Part shown: piece by piece, positions 34,575 through 44,277 of the stretch | How the letters are laid out: the number at the start of each line of letters is the position of its first letter | Position numbering within the stretch: the stretch's first letter is position 1 | From: Nocardia aobensis NBRC 100429 | Lineage (GTDB): Bacteria; Actinomycetota; Actinomycetes; Mycobacteriales; Mycobacteriaceae | NCBI RefSeq assembly: GCF_000308375.1 | Contig: NZ_BAFQ01000298.1 | Coordinates: 1 to 64,000 of the forward strand | DNA: 64,000 bases | Direction of reading: 5' to 3' | Position numbers and translations under genes: made by a program | The notes under the pieces: generated by a model | What the model saw: only the letters and a program-made list of their open reading frames with translations | Told to the model about the DNA's origin: nothing | The model's database searches: none

Positions 34575-35662
34575 CAGTGTCCCCCTCGCGCCGGTCCGGA
34601 GAGCGCGCCGAGCTGTGCCAGCGGTCCGGCGAGCGCCGGTACACCGTCCAGCACGACCCGCAGTTGCAGCGTCTTCTGCTCCGGGGTGCCGCTGAACGAC
34701 GATTCGATCCTGTCGACGGCGGCGTTCAGTTCGCTCATTCGGCCGTTGCCGAGCAGGCCGGGCAGTGGAGCGACGACCTCGTTCACCGATGCGGTGACCG
34801 GGGTCAGTTCGCTGTCGTGCGAGGCCAGCAGGGAGCCGGCCAAGCCGAAAAGGTCCGATGCCGCCAGGGTCAATGCTTGATCGGTTTCGGACATGAAGGC
34901 GTCGTCCACACCGGTGCTTCCGTCCGGGCGCTTGTTGTAGGCGCTGTTGTAGATCGCATACAAGGCGTCGGCCGCGCCCCGGCCGAAGGCCGGTAGCTGT
35001 GTCAGCACGTCGTTGGCACGGATCAGCAACTCGACCGGCATGTGCTGCTGGGTGCGTGACATCTGCTGGGCGATGATCACGCCGGTGCGAATCAACGGTG
35101 CCAGGCCGTTGGCATAGGTCATCATCTTGTTCAACGTGGCGATCATGCTCGAGGTGAGCGTGCCGTCCACGACCGTCGATACCTGCTCCAGCATCGTGGA
35201 CATGGTGAAATCGGGTGCTGTGGTGCGCTGTAGGACCTCGCCGCTGGTGAGGGCCGCACCGCCGGGACGTTCGATCAGGTTCACCGCGGTGACACCGAAG
35301 TAGTTCTCCGGCCGGAAATCGACATCGAGACTGTCGGTGAGGATCGTGTCCATCCCTTGGTCGAGCACGAGAGCCACTTTCACGGTGCCGGGGCCGAGCG
35401 CGATGACCTCGGTGACATTGCCGACCTCAGCGCCACGGACGAGCACCTTCGATCCGGCTTCGACACCCGGTCCCAGTGCGGGTACCACGATTTGCAGCCG
35501 GATCCCCTGCGGCGCTGTCACTTTCGAATAGGTCCAGGATCCCGCGACTACCGCGATCACCATCACGAGGGCCGCGGCGCCGCCACACAGCGCCAGTACC
35601 CGTAGTTGGCTGCGCCGGTCGCCTCGGATGAAGTCTTGATTGATATGTCTGGCCATATTCAT
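34574..35662 (-). CDS. mceA: MCE-family protein MceA
   Basis: A 362-residue Mce subunit. After a short cytoplasmic stretch the anchor (VLALCGGAAALVMVIAVVAG) leads into the MCE domain: PALGPGVEAGSKVLVRGAEV and GNVTEVIALGPG. The ATG at 35660-35662 overlaps the yrbEB stop as ATGA; a second ATG two codons later has AGGGG at a better spacing, so the start is one of these two. First substrate-binding subunit of the operon. Confidence 0.9.
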   Translation of the reverse strand: MNMARHINQDFIRGDRRSQLRVLALCGGAAALVMVIAVVAGSWTYSKVTAPQGIRLQIVVPALGPGVEAGSKVLVRGAEVGNVTEVIALGPGTVKVALVLDQGMDTILTDSLDVDFRPENYFGVTAVNLIERPGGAALTSGEVLQRTTAPDFTMSTMLEQVSTVVDGTLTSSMIATLNKMMTYANGLAPLIRTGVIIAQQMSRTQQHMPVELLIRANDVLTQLPAFGRGAADALYAIYNSAYNKRPDGSTGVDDAFMSETDQALTLAASDLFGLAGSLLASHDSELTPVTASVNEVVAPLPGLLGNGRMSELNAAVDRIESSFSGTPEQKTLQLRVVLDGVPALAGPLAQLGALSGPARGGH

Positions 35663-36534
35663 CCCCTGAATGGAAGTTCGGGGTTGAGGCCCCAGATGGC
35701 AACTGTCATCAGAAAATTGAGAACGACGATGGCGACCAGGCTCGCCCGGATGGCACGCCCGGAGGCGATTCCGACGCCCTCGGGTCCACCTGCGGCGAAA
35801 TAGCCGTAGTAGCAATGGATCATGGTCACCATGGCGCAGAAGACGAGTGCCTTGGCCACGGACGCGACAAGGTCACCGGCATTGACGAACTGGGCGAAGT
35901 AATGGTCGTACGTACCCGAGGGTTGCCCGTACCCGATCTTGATGATCAGGCCACCGGTGATGAAGCTGACCACGATGGCCATCAGATAGCCCGGCAGTAC
36001 CACCAGCATGCCGCCGACCAGACGGGTTCCCACCACGAACGGAATCGCTTGCAGCCCCATCGATTCGGTGGCATCGATCTCCTCCGAGATGCGCATGGCG
36101 CCGATCTCGGCGGTCATCCGGCAGCCGGCCTGGGCGGCGAAGCCGATCCCGGTGATGATCGGCGCGATCACTCTGATGTTGCCGAACGAGCCGATGATGC
36201 CCGTCAACGCGCCGAACCCGAGCAGATCGAAGGCCATGAACGCCTGAATCGCCACCACCGCGCCGACCGCGACGCCCAAAAAGAACATCAAGCTCAGCAC
36301 GCCACCGTCGACGATGAGCGAGCCGCTGCCCCAGGCCATATCGCTCATGGTCTTGAGCGTCTGCTTGGAGTAATGCCGCACCGTCTTCGGCAGGGACGTC
36401 AGCGTCTTCCAGGTGAACGCCACGATCTGCCCGAACTCGTACACGAGGCCCAGCAGCGAGCTGGTCGCAGCGCGCCCGGTGCGCGCCAGTGGTCCGGGCC
36501 GGGTCAGCGGGTAATTCAGACTGTCGATACTCAT
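35659..36534 (-). CDS. yrbEB: Mce permease YrbEB
   Basis: A 291-residue MlaE-type permease. It has five or six membrane helices and the family loop AGCRMTAEIGAMRISEEIDATE, which carries the EExDA coupling helix that docks to the ATPase. The C-terminus contains CYYGYFAAGGPEGVGIASGR, another permease signature. With YrbEA it forms the heterodimeric channel of the Mce importer. ATGA overlaps at both ends couple it to yrbEA and mceA. Confidence 0.93.
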   Translation of the reverse strand: MSIDSLNYPLTRPGPLARTGRAATSSLLGLVYEFGQIVAFTWKTLTSLPKTVRHYSKQTLKTMSDMAWGSGSLIVDGGVLSLMFFLGVAVGAVVAIQAFMAFDLLGFGALTGIIGSFGNIRVIAPIITGIGFAAQAGCRMTAEIGAMRISEEIDATESMGLQAIPFVVGTRLVGGMLVVLPGYLMAIVVSFITGGLIIKIGYGQPSGTYDHYFAQFVNAGDLVASVAKALVFCAMVTMIHCYYGYFAAGGPEGVGIASGRAIRASLVAIVVLNFLMTVAIWGLNPELPFRG

Positions 36535-37364
36535 GCCAGCCTCGCCGGAAAGAACATGTTCTGCAGCTGGCTCACGGCCAAGTTCGTCATGAAGATGCAG
36601 AAAACACTGAGCACGACGGAGGCGTTGACGGCGTTGGCGACCCCCTTGGGGCCACCGGTGGCCTCCAGACCACGCAGGCTGGCGATCGTCACCACGATGA
36701 TCGCGAACAGAAGAGCCTTGACCACAGAGAAGACCAGATCGACCGGCGTGGCGAAGGCGCCGAAGGACTGCCAGAAACTGGCCGGCACCACCCCGTTGAC
36801 GTTGGTCGAAATAATAAGACCGGCCGCCACACCCGCCGCGATGATCAAAATGCACAGCGCCGGCGCGATCGCGACCATCGCGATGAAACGGGGAACCACA
36901 AGTCGCTGCACCGGATTGACACCCATCACGCGCATGGCGTCGATTTCTTCCCGGATGGAGCGAGCGCTCAGGTCCGAGGCGATGGTGGATGCGGCCGCTC
37001 CACTCATGAGCAGGCCGGCGGCCATCGGCGCACCCTGACTCACTACGCCCAAACCGCTCGCAGCACCGGCAAGCGAGTTGGCACCGACCTGATCCATCAC
37101 GCCCCCGACCTGTACCGACACCTCCGCGCCGATCGGCACTGCCATCAGTAGCGCGGGTAATGCGGTGACTTTGAACAATTTCCACATCTGCTCGATCACC
37201 TCGCCGACCGGCAACCGCGCGCCGAATGTGTCGACGACCGAGAAGCGTGTCACGTCTACGCCCAGGCGCGCCGATCTACCCAGCGTGCCGAGGCCGCGCA
37301 GGATACGGTCCACGAACGAGTCGCAGACACGCTGCGCAATCCCCCCGGATACAGAAATACTCAC
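36531..37364 (-). CDS. yrbEA: Mce permease YrbEA
   Basis: A 277-residue MlaE-type permease, first of the Mce operon proper. The loop SARSIREEIDAMRVMGVNPV contains the EExDAM coupling motif, and SLRGLEATGGPKGVANAVN is the conserved C-terminal segment. It starts at GTG with AGGAGA six bases upstream, only 49 bases after the aldehyde dehydrogenase stop. No operator-like ACA-N3-TGT element lies in that 49-base gap, which suggests cotranscription with the dehydrogenase. Confidence 0.93.
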   Translation of the reverse strand: MSISVSGGIAQRVCDSFVDRILRGLGTLGRSARLGVDVTRFSVVDTFGARLPVGEVIEQMWKLFKVTALPALLMAVPIGAEVSVQVGGVMDQVGANSLAGAASGLGVVSQGAPMAAGLLMSGAAASTIASDLSARSIREEIDAMRVMGVNPVQRLVVPRFIAMVAIAPALCILIIAAGVAAGLIISTNVNGVVPASFWQSFGAFATPVDLVFSVVKALLFAIIVVTIASLRGLEATGGPKGVANAVNASVVLSVFCIFMTNLAVSQLQNMFFPARLA

Positions 37365-37413
37365 TGCACATCTCCTGTGGCAGGTCGGATCGAACGAACT
37401 GGGCGGGAACGAC

Positions 37414-38811
37414 TCAGCCCATGAGGCGGCGCAGTATCTTCTGCATCGTCGCGCCATAGGGCGGATAGGCCGCCGCGGGGTCGGGCCGTGACGGCTTGCG
37501 CAGCACAGCCTTGTAGTGGCTGAAAGTATCGAACCCGTGTTTGCCGTGGTAGTTGCCCAGCCCGGAGTCACCGACTCCGCCGAAGGGCAGTTCGGGCACC
37601 AGCAGGTGATACAGCAAGTGGTTCACCACCACCGCACCGGAGGATGTCTGCTCCAGCACCGTGCGCTCGGTATCCCGCGAGGAGGTGAACAGGTACAGCG
37701 CCAGTGGCTTGGGCCGGCGATTGACGAATTCGATGGCATGCCGGACGTTTTCGACCGACAGCAGCGGCAGGATCGGTCCGAAGATCTCCTCGCGCATGAG
37801 CTCGGAGCTGGGGTCCGGATCAGTCACCAGGGCGGGTGTCAGGGTCAGCTTCGCTCGATCGATCGCACCGCCGAACTGTTCGCCACCGTGGCTGGCCAGC
37901 GCACCGGCCAGCCGGTCGAGTTGGCGTTCGTTCACGATGCGAGTGGTGTCGTTCGAGCCGTGCGCCGGCAGTTCCGCGAGCAGTCGTTCCACCAGTTGTG
38001 GCCGCACCGCGTCCTCGACCAGCACGTAATCCGGCGCGATGCAGGTCTGCCCGGCGTTGATGGACTTGGCCCAGGCGATCCGGCGAGCGGCGACCTCGAT
38101 GTCGGCATCCGCGGTGACGATCACCGGACTCTTGCCGCCCAGCTCCAAGGTCACGGGAGTGAGATGCTGTGCGGCCGCCGTCATCACGGCTTTGCCCACC
38201 GTGGTCGAACCGGTGAAGAAGATGTGGTCGAAGCGCTGCTTCAGCAACCGGCGGTTGACCTTACCGTCGCCGAGGACCACTCGGACCGCCTCGGGATCGA
38301 CATAACGCGGCAGCAACCGGGCCAGCAGCGCACCGGTACGGCCGGCGGCGTCGGAGGGCTTGAGCACCACGGTATTTCCCGCTGCAAGTGCGCTCACCAG
38401 AGGTTGCACAGTAAGCAGTACCGGGAAGTTCCAGGTGCCGAGGATCAGCACGACCCCCAGCGGCTCGGGCAGTGACCACGCCTTACCCGGCGCCGTCGCC
38501 GCGCTCATCCGCACCGGGTTCGGCCGCATCCAGTGCGCCAGATGTGACAGGGTATGGCGAATCTCGTGCCGCACCGGCCCGATATCGGCCATGAACGTCG
38601 CCATCGGACTCCGGCCCAAATCGGACTCGACTGCCGCCGCGATTTCGGGTTCGCATTCATCGATGAACCGGAGCAGCCCTTCCAATTGCGCGGTCCGCCA
38701 GGACAAGGAACGTGTCCGGCCACTGCCGAAAGCCGCGCGAGCACTGTCCAGGTCGGCGGTGAAATCCTGGTCGAACGCACCACTCGCCTTCGCGGTGGCC
38801 GCGGCGGTCAT
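37414..38811 (-). CDS. Aldehyde dehydrogenase (ALDH3-like, fatty/isoprenoid aldehyde)
   Basis: A 465-residue NAD(P)-dependent aldehyde dehydrogenase. Visible sites are GTWNFPVLLTVQPLVSALAA, FTGSTTVGKAV (cofactor), the general base Glu in LELGGKSP and the catalytic Cys in NAGQTCIAPDYVL. The ending GNYHGKHGFDTFSHYKAV places it with ALDH3/YwdH-type enzymes that oxidise medium- to long-chain or branched aldehydes. It is divergent from the enoyl-CoA hydratase across a promoter with two copies of the cluster operator, and lies directly upstream of yrbEA. Inferred role: oxidising the aldehyde released by the DUF2236 oxygenase. Confidence 0.88.
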   Translation of the reverse strand: MTAAATAKASGAFDQDFTADLDSARAAFGSGRTRSLSWRTAQLEGLLRFIDECEPEIAAAVESDLGRSPMATFMADIGPVRHEIRHTLSHLAHWMRPNPVRMSAATAPGKAWSLPEPLGVVLILGTWNFPVLLTVQPLVSALAAGNTVVLKPSDAAGRTGALLARLLPRYVDPEAVRVVLGDGKVNRRLLKQRFDHIFFTGSTTVGKAVMTAAAQHLTPVTLELGGKSPVIVTADADIEVAARRIAWAKSINAGQTCIAPDYVLVEDAVRPQLVERLLAELPAHGSNDTTRIVNERQLDRLAGALASHGGEQFGGAIDRAKLTLTPALVTDPDPSSELMREEIFGPILPLLSVENVRHAIEFVNRRPKPLALYLFTSSRDTERTVLEQTSSGAVVVNHLLYHLLVPELPFGGVGDSGLGNYHGKHGFDTFSHYKAVLRKPSRPDPAAAYPPYGATMQKILRRLMG

Positions 38812-38907
38812 CGCTGGACTCCAGCGCGATCGCGGGATGTAGGGGCGCCCCCCACCATGGCCACAAAAGTGGCTGGAACAGGAATAACTTCGAACATGAC
38901 GAGCACC

Positions 38908-38922
38908 ATACATAGTGTTCAG
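38908..38922. promoter_or_regulatory. Cluster operator, site 1 (before aldehyde dehydrogenase)
   Basis: CCATACATAGTGTTCAGATG around 38906-38925 has the core ACA-TAG-TGT. It lies about 97 bases before the dehydrogenase start and shares thirteen consecutive bases (ACATAGTGTTCAG) with site 4. Proposed to serve the dehydrogenase-Mce transcript. Confidence 0.7.
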
Positions 38923-38986
38923 ATGTAATGTCAATCACGTTCTCTACCCGGCCGGAAGGCGTTGCGAATTGGGGGAAACATCTTGT

Positions 38987-39003
38987 CTGTACATTGTGTA
39001 TGG
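38987..39003. promoter_or_regulatory. Cluster operator, site 2 (before enoyl-CoA hydratase)
   Basis: CTGTACATTGTGTATGG with core ACA-TTG-TGT; TACA and TGTA form a palindrome. It ends 16 bases before the hydratase ATG, so a bound repressor would block initiation or the start of the transcript. Confidence 0.7.
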
Positions 39004-39019
39004 ACTACGCTGCCGATCC

Positions 39020-39835
39020 ATGTCCGACTGGGAAATTGTTTCTCGTACAAATGTCCTCGAAATTCGCCGTTCCGGTGCCATTTCACAATTGGTCCTGGCT
39101 CGCCCGCAGGCCCTCAACGCCTTCGACCTCGCGCTGCAGAGCGAATTACGCAATGCCGTGGAAACGGCGGCTACCGACGATTCGGTGCGCTGCGTGATAC
39201 TCACCGGCGCCGGTCGTGCGTTTTCTGCCGGCGCCGACCTTTCACTCGATGACCTGTCCGACGGAACCCGGCTGGCACCACGGACCGAGGAAGAGCTGCG
39301 CCTGCGGTACAACCCGACAGTGCGTGCCCTGCGAAACATGCCCAAACCGGTGATAGCCGCGGTCAACGGCGCCGCCGTCGGCGCGGGATGTTCGCTCGCG
39401 TTGGCCTGCGATCAGATCGTGGCGGCTCGGTCGGCATCCTTCACCCTCGCGTTCGCGCGAGTCGGTCTGACCTTGGACGCCGGGTCGTCACTGCTGCTCG
39501 GAGCACGGGTGGGCCTGGGCCGGGCTACCAGGATGGCGCTGCTGGCAGACCGCGTCGACGCCGAGACCGCCCTGAGATGGGGCATGGTCGATGAGATCGT
39601 GGACGACGACGCGTTGCCCGGACGCACCGGCGAACTGGCTGCCCAGCTGGCCGCCGGACCCACAGGCGCGTTCGCGGCGACCAAACGCAGCCTCAACACG
39701 GCGCTGCTCTCCGGACTGGACGCGAGTTTCGAAGTCGAGGTGGCCGGCCAGACGCGATTGGTCGATTCACCCGATTTCCGGGAGGGGGTCACCGCCTTCA
39801 CACAGCGACGGCCCCCTGCGTTCACCGGAAACTGA
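39020..39835 (+). CDS. Enoyl-CoA hydratase/isomerase family protein
   Basis: A 271-residue crotonase-fold enzyme. The oxyanion-hole segments are ILTGAGRAFSAGADLSLDDL and AAVNGAAVGAGCSLALACD, and the active-site helix region LGLAFARVGL-like text reads FTLAFARVGLTLDAGSS. It hydrates or isomerises an enoyl-CoA. The ATG at 39020 follows site 2 closely and has no obvious ribosome binding site, so the transcript may be leaderless. It diverges from the aldehyde dehydrogenase and converges with the alpha/beta hydrolase (12 bases apart). Confidence 0.85.
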   Translation: MSDWEIVSRTNVLEIRRSGAISQLVLARPQALNAFDLALQSELRNAVETAATDDSVRCVILTGAGRAFSAGADLSLDDLSDGTRLAPRTEEELRLRYNPTVRALRNMPKPVIAAVNGAAVGAGCSLALACDQIVAARSASFTLAFARVGLTLDAGSSLLLGARVGLGRATRMALLADRVDAETALRWGMVDEIVDDDALPGRTGELAAQLAAGPTGAFAATKRSLNTALLSGLDASFEVEVAGQTRLVDSPDFREGVTAFTQRRPPAFTGN

Positions 39836-39847
39836 AAGTGCCGCCGC

Positions 39848-40657
39848 TCAGTCTGTTTCGGCAAGAGCGGCAAGCAGCGCCGCATCGAACTCGGCAGCGG
39901 CTTCCAGCATCGGATAGTGGCCGGTGTCGAGTTCGACGAGCGTACTGCCGAGACGCTCGCACACCCAGCGCGCGCCGCGCACCGACAATGCGGGGTCGGC
40001 AGTGCCGATGATCTGAGTCACCGGTATCGCCACCCGGTCCAGGATGTGGGTCTGATCGGTGCACAGAAGGGTCCGCATCGCGGCCCGGGCCGCCCAGCTC
40101 GGCGTCTGCAGCGAGACTCTGTGCAGCCAGTCGAGCAGGTCCGGGTTCGGCGGTTGCTTGAATGGATCGCCCACCGCACTGCGGCGCAGGGCGATCCGGT
40201 CGCGGTGCTCGGCGTTGAGGATGGCGGTCAACGGCCCCTCGGCGGGCACGCCGAAAGGGAAGGACTCGGTACGAGACGCGGCGACACCATTCGAGGCGAC
40301 CATGACGACGCGTTCGACCGCGGCCGGATGATCACAAGCCAGGCGCAGTGCGACCATGCCGCCGAGCGACCAGCCCACCACCGCCGCGATCGGAATGCCG
40401 AGGGCGACCAGCACGTCGGCCGCGTCCTCGGCGAGTGATCCGATGTCGTACCCGTCCAGCGGCGCGTCGGAACCGCCGTGACCACGCATATCCATGGCCA
40501 GCACCTGATAGCCGGCGTCCGCCAATACTCGGATCTGCCGGTCCCAGACCTCCCCACTGAGACTCCAGCCGTGTATCAGGAGGACCGGTCGCCCCGTCCC
40601 CAGCACCCGGACGTTGATGCGCACATTGTCACGGGTCTCGACGAGGCGTTCGGACAT
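39848..40657 (-). CDS. Alpha/beta hydrolase
   Basis: A 269-residue hydrolase. The oxyanion region is VLLIHGWSLSGEVWD, the nucleophile elbow is VVGWSLGGMVAL (Ser), and LDTGHYPMLEAA carries the catalytic His; an Asp in IIGTADPALS completes the triad. This is a general esterase or thioesterase type, cytosolic. It lies 84 bases downstream of the FadB-like gene on the same strand and has no operator of its own, so it is probably the last gene of the fadA-fadB-hydrolase transcript. In this cluster it could open the ester made by the Baeyer-Villiger enzyme. Confidence 0.8.
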   Translation of the reverse strand: MSERLVETRDNVRINVRVLGTGRPVLLIHGWSLSGEVWDRQIRVLADAGYQVLAMDMRGHGGSDAPLDGYDIGSLAEDAADVLVALGIPIAAVVGWSLGGMVALRLACDHPAAVERVVMVASNGVAASRTESFPFGVPAEGPLTAILNAEHRDRIALRRSAVGDPFKQPPNPDLLDWLHRVSLQTPSWAARAAMRTLLCTDQTHILDRVAIPVTQIIGTADPALSVRGARWVCERLGSTLVELDTGHYPMLEAAAEFDAALLAALAETD

Positions 40658-40741
40658 GGTTCTCCCTCAATGGATTACGGATGGGGCGGCCCGGGACGGG
40701 CGGTTCGGACGGAGCCGAGAACTACAGCGGCCCCGGAAAAC

Positions 40742-42943
40742 TCAGGAGCGCACAGGCTCCGGGGCTGCGTGTGCGGCCGCGAGTGTGCCGCCCTCGCCGG
40801 CCAGCGCGACCAGTGAGGCCGGCGGTGCGAAGCGGTCGCCGTAAGCGGCGGCCAACTCCTCGGCACGGCGCACGAAACCCGCTACGCCTCCGGCATATCC
40901 GTCGATGTACTGCAGAACACCACCGGTCCAGCCGGGATAACCGATGCCCAGCAACGAGCCGATGTTGGCATCGGGCACCGACTCCAGAACACCCTCGTCG
41001 AGACACTTCACCGACTCGATCGCCTCGACGAACAGCATTCGCTCCTTGACATCGGTGAACGGCACATCCGCCCGCGACGCCCCGAAAGCCTCTGCCAGAT
41101 GCGGCCACAGTCGCTGCCGGACACCGTCGACGTATTCGTAGAAGCCGGCCCCCGCCAACCGACCGGCGCGGCCGAACTCGTTCAACATGCGATCGAGCAC
41201 CGCCTCGGCCGGATGCGCGACCCAGGTGCCGCCCGCGGCATTCGCGGCGTCGCGGGAAGCGTCACGCACTCGCCGCAGCAGTTCCAGATTCAGCTCGTCG
41301 GCCAGTTGCAGTGCCGGGGCCGGGTAGCCCGCCCGGGTCGTCGCCTGTTCGATCACCGGCGCCGGCACACCTTCTCCCAGCATGGCCAACGCCTCGTTGA
41401 CGAAGGTGCCGATCACCCGGCTGGTGAAGAACCCCCGGCTGTCGTTGACCACGATCGGTGTCTTGGCGATCAGACGCGCCAGATCCAATGCGCGGGAAAG
41501 GGTTTCCTGCGAGCTGCGCCCACCCTTGATGATCTCGAGCAGCGGCATCCGGTCCACCGGGCTGAAGAAGTGCAACCCGATGAAGCGTGCAGGGTCGGTG
41601 ACACTGTCGGCGAGCCCTGTGATCGGCAGGGTAGATGTGTTCGATCCGATCAGCGCGTCGGGGGCCAGCAGCGGCTCGATCTCACGAAGCACATTCGTCT
41701 TGAGCGCTGGATCCTCGAAGACCGCCTCGATCACGAGATCGGCACCGGCCGCGTCGTCGGCATCGGCGGTCGGCTGGATACGAGCCAGCACCTCGTCCCG
41801 GAACTTCGCGGAGACCAGCCCGGACTTCACTCGCTTGTCGAGCACCCGCTGCGAATAACCTTTGCCACGCTGTGCGGCCTCGGCGGTCACGTCTTTGAGT
41901 ACGACCTCGATTCCCGAGACCGCACACTGGTACGCGATTCCCGCACCCATCATCCCGGCACCGAGCACGATCGCCTTACGCGGCGACCACGGCTCACGCG
42001 CCGCATCACGGCCGCGAGGTCCGCTGACCACTTGCATATCGAAGAAATTCGCCTGAATCATATTCTTCGCGATCTGGCCGGTCGCCAGATCCAGGAAGTA
42101 GCGCGCCTCGATCGTCAAGGCGTTGTCGACATCGACCTGAGCGCCTTCGACCGCTGCGGCGAGGATGTTCTCCCGCGCCGGGCAGGGAGCGCCTTTCGTC
42201 TGCGCACGTAGGCTGGCCGCCAGGGCGGGCAGGGTCGCGGCCAGCGCCTGCCCGCGGTCGCCCGGAGCGCCGCCGGGAATGTTGAATCCCGTTGTGTCCC
42301 ATGGCTGTCGAGCATCGGCGTGCTCCCGGATCCAGGCCGCTGCGGCCGCGGGTAGTTCAGCTACGGTGGACACGGCTTCATCGACGAGACCGAGTTCGCG
42401 CGCGTGGGCCACCGTGTGTTTTTTGCCGGTGAGCAGCAGTTCCTGCAGTGCCACCCGGACTCCGAGCATGCGCACCGATCGCACCACGCCCCCCGCACCG
42501 GGCAGCAGCCCCAGCGTGACCTCCGGCAGTCCGAGGCGCAGATCGGGCGCATCGACGACGATTCGGTGGTGGGCGGCCAGGGCAAGTTCCAGACCGCCTC
42601 CCAGTGCCGAGCCGTTGATCGCCGCGACCACCGGAACCGGCAGTTTCTCCAGCCGCCGCAGCAGGGCGCTGTTGCGTTCGACGAACGCGGCGAACTCGTC
42701 GAGCCGGTCGCGGCTCGCCGTGCGCAGGTCGTTCAGGTCACCACCGGCGAAGAAGGTCTTCTTGGCGGAGGTGATGATCACCCCCGTCACATCATCGGCC
42801 CGCTCGATAGCGTCGAGTTCGGCGGCGAGGGACTCCACGAACAGTGAATTCATCGTGTTGACACGTTGATTCGGGTCATCGATCGTCAAGGTGACGATCC
42901 CGTCCGGATCGCGCGTCAGGTGAATTGCGCTGGCAGTACTCAT
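40742..42943 (-). CDS. FadB-like bifunctional enoyl-CoA hydratase / 3-hydroxyacyl-CoA dehydrogenase
   Basis: A 733-residue fusion. The N-terminal crotonase domain (about 1-190) has VIITSAKKTFFAGGDLNDLR and AAINGSALGGGLELALA. The NAD-binding domain starts near residue 325 (IVLGAGMMGAGIAYQCAV) and the dehydrogenase catalytic region has IGLHFFSPVDRMPLLEIIKG with the active His. It catalyses hydration and oxidation in beta-oxidation. It lies 33 bases after the thiolase on the same strand; together they form the classic trifunctional pair. Confidence 0.92.
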   Translation of the reverse strand: MSTASAIHLTRDPDGIVTLTIDDPNQRVNTMNSLFVESLAAELDAIERADDVTGVIITSAKKTFFAGGDLNDLRTASRDRLDEFAAFVERNSALLRRLEKLPVPVVAAINGSALGGGLELALAAHHRIVVDAPDLRLGLPEVTLGLLPGAGGVVRSVRMLGVRVALQELLLTGKKHTVAHARELGLVDEAVSTVAELPAAAAAWIREHADARQPWDTTGFNIPGGAPGDRGQALAATLPALAASLRAQTKGAPCPARENILAAAVEGAQVDVDNALTIEARYFLDLATGQIAKNMIQANFFDMQVVSGPRGRDAAREPWSPRKAIVLGAGMMGAGIAYQCAVSGIEVVLKDVTAEAAQRGKGYSQRVLDKRVKSGLVSAKFRDEVLARIQPTADADDAAGADLVIEAVFEDPALKTNVLREIEPLLAPDALIGSNTSTLPITGLADSVTDPARFIGLHFFSPVDRMPLLEIIKGGRSSQETLSRALDLARLIAKTPIVVNDSRGFFTSRVIGTFVNEALAMLGEGVPAPVIEQATTRAGYPAPALQLADELNLELLRRVRDASRDAANAAGGTWVAHPAEAVLDRMLNEFGRAGRLAGAGFYEYVDGVRQRLWPHLAEAFGASRADVPFTDVKERMLFVEAIESVKCLDEGVLESVPDANIGSLLGIGYPGWTGGVLQYIDGYAGGVAGFVRRAEELAAAYGDRFAPPASLVALAGEGGTLAAAHAAPEPVRS

Positions 42944-42976
42944 CGTATTTCCGTGTCCTTTTGGGTTCGTCGACGA

Positions 42977-44194
42977 TCAGAGGGCTTCTACGACGGTGGC
43001 GATGCCCATCCCGCCACCCACACACAGCGTCACCAGGCCATATCGGCCGCCGGTTCTGTGCAGTTCGTCCAGCACGGTGCCTACCAGCATCGCCCCGGTG
43101 GCGCCGAGCGGATGGCCCATCGCTATCGCGCCGCCGTTGACATTGACCTTGTCGAGATCGACGGCGAGATCCTTGACGAAACGCATGACGACCGAGGCGA
43201 ATGCCTCGTTGACCTCGAAGAGATCGATGTCTTCCACGGCCAGGCCCGCCTTGGCCAGTGCCTTGCGCGATGCCGGGGCGGGGGCGGTCAGCATGATGGT
43301 CGGGTTGTCGCCGGAGACCGCGGTGGACACGATGCGTCCGCGCGGAGTCAGCCCCAGTTCGGCGCCCGCACGCTCACTGCCGATCACCAGGAGCGCCGCC
43401 CCGTCGACGATGCCCGAGCTGTTGCCGGCGTGGTGGACATGATCGATCCGCTCGACGTGCGGGAATTCCTGCAGCGCAACAGCATCGAATCCAGCGGAGG
43501 CGCCCAGCGCGGCGAAGGATGGGCTGAGCTTGGCGAGCGACTCGACACTGGTACCCGGGCGAATGGTCTCGTGGCGGTCGAGCACGATTCGGCCGTTGCG
43601 GTCGCGCACCGGCACCACCGAACCCTCGAACCGCCCCTCCGACTCGGCCTTCGCGGCGAGCTCGTGCGAGCGTGCGGCGAACTCGTCCACATCGGCGCGC
43701 CCGAAACCCTCGATGGTGGCGATCAGATCGGCGCCGATGCCCTGGGGCACGAATCCGGTGACGAGGTTGGTCATCGGGTCTTCCATCCAGGCCGCCCCGT
43801 CGGAGCTCATCGGCACCCGGGACATGGATTCGACACCGCCTGCCAGCACCACGTCCTCGAAGCCGGAACGCACCTTCTGCGCCGCGAGGTTGACCGCTTC
43901 CAGACCGGAGGCACAGAAACGGTTTATCTGCACTCCCGCGACGGTGTGCGGCAGCCCCGACACCAGCGCGGCTGTCCGGGCGATGTCGCCGCCCTGCTCC
44001 CCCACGGGAGTCACCACGCCGAGCACGATGTCGTCGACTCGACCGGGATCCAGCGATGGGTTGCGCTCGAGCACAGCTTCGATGGTCCCGCTCGCCAGGT
44101 CGATCGGTTTGACGGTGTGCAGGGAACCGGAATTCTTACCCCGGCCCCTGGGGGTCCGGACGGCGTCGTAGATCAGCGCCTGTGTCTCCGGCAT
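42977..44194 (-). CDS. Acetyl-CoA C-acyltransferase (thiolase, FadA-like)
   Basis: A 405-residue thiolase. The acyl-accepting Cys lies in [18 protein letters not shown], the GHP motif in [16 protein letters not shown], and the second catalytic Cys in [12 protein letters not shown]. It cleaves 3-ketoacyl-CoA to acetyl- or, on methyl-branched chains, propionyl-CoA. AAGGAG lies five bases before the ATG. The promoter region upstream contains operator site 3, so this gene and fadB are controlled together. Confidence 0.92.
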   Translation of the reverse strand: MPETQALIYDAVRTPRGRGKNSGSLHTVKPIDLASGTIEAVLERNPSLDPGRVDDIVLGVVTPVGEQGGDIARTAALVSGLPHTVAGVQINRFCASGLEAVNLAAQKVRSGFEDVVLAGGVESMSRVPMSSDGAAWMEDPMTNLVTGFVPQGIGADLIATIEGFGRADVDEFAARSHELAAKAESEGRFEGSVVPVRDRNGRIVLDRHETIRPGTSVESLAKLSPSFAALGASAGFDAVALQEFPHVERIDHVHHAGNSSGIVDGAALLVIGSERAGAELGLTPRGRIVSTAVSGDNPTIMLTAPAPASRKALAKAGLAVEDIDLFEVNEAFASVVMRFVKDLAVDLDKVNVNGGAIAMGHPLGATGAMLVGTVLDELHRTGGRYGLVTLCVGGGMGIATVVEAL

Positions 44195-44252
44195 GAGGAC
44201 TCCTTACCTATTGATATTCGCGAGTGCCGCTGCGATCAGGCACTTTCCGGAC

Positions 44253-44267
44253 CATACAACGTGTATG
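44253..44267. promoter_or_regulatory. Cluster operator, site 3 (before thiolase)
   Basis: CATACAACGTGTATG, a perfect palindrome and the best single copy of the motif (core ACA-ACG-TGT). It is about 59 bases before the thiolase ATG, in the short gap after the nitroreductase stop. Confidence 0.78.
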
Positions 44268-44277
44268 AACTACATGT

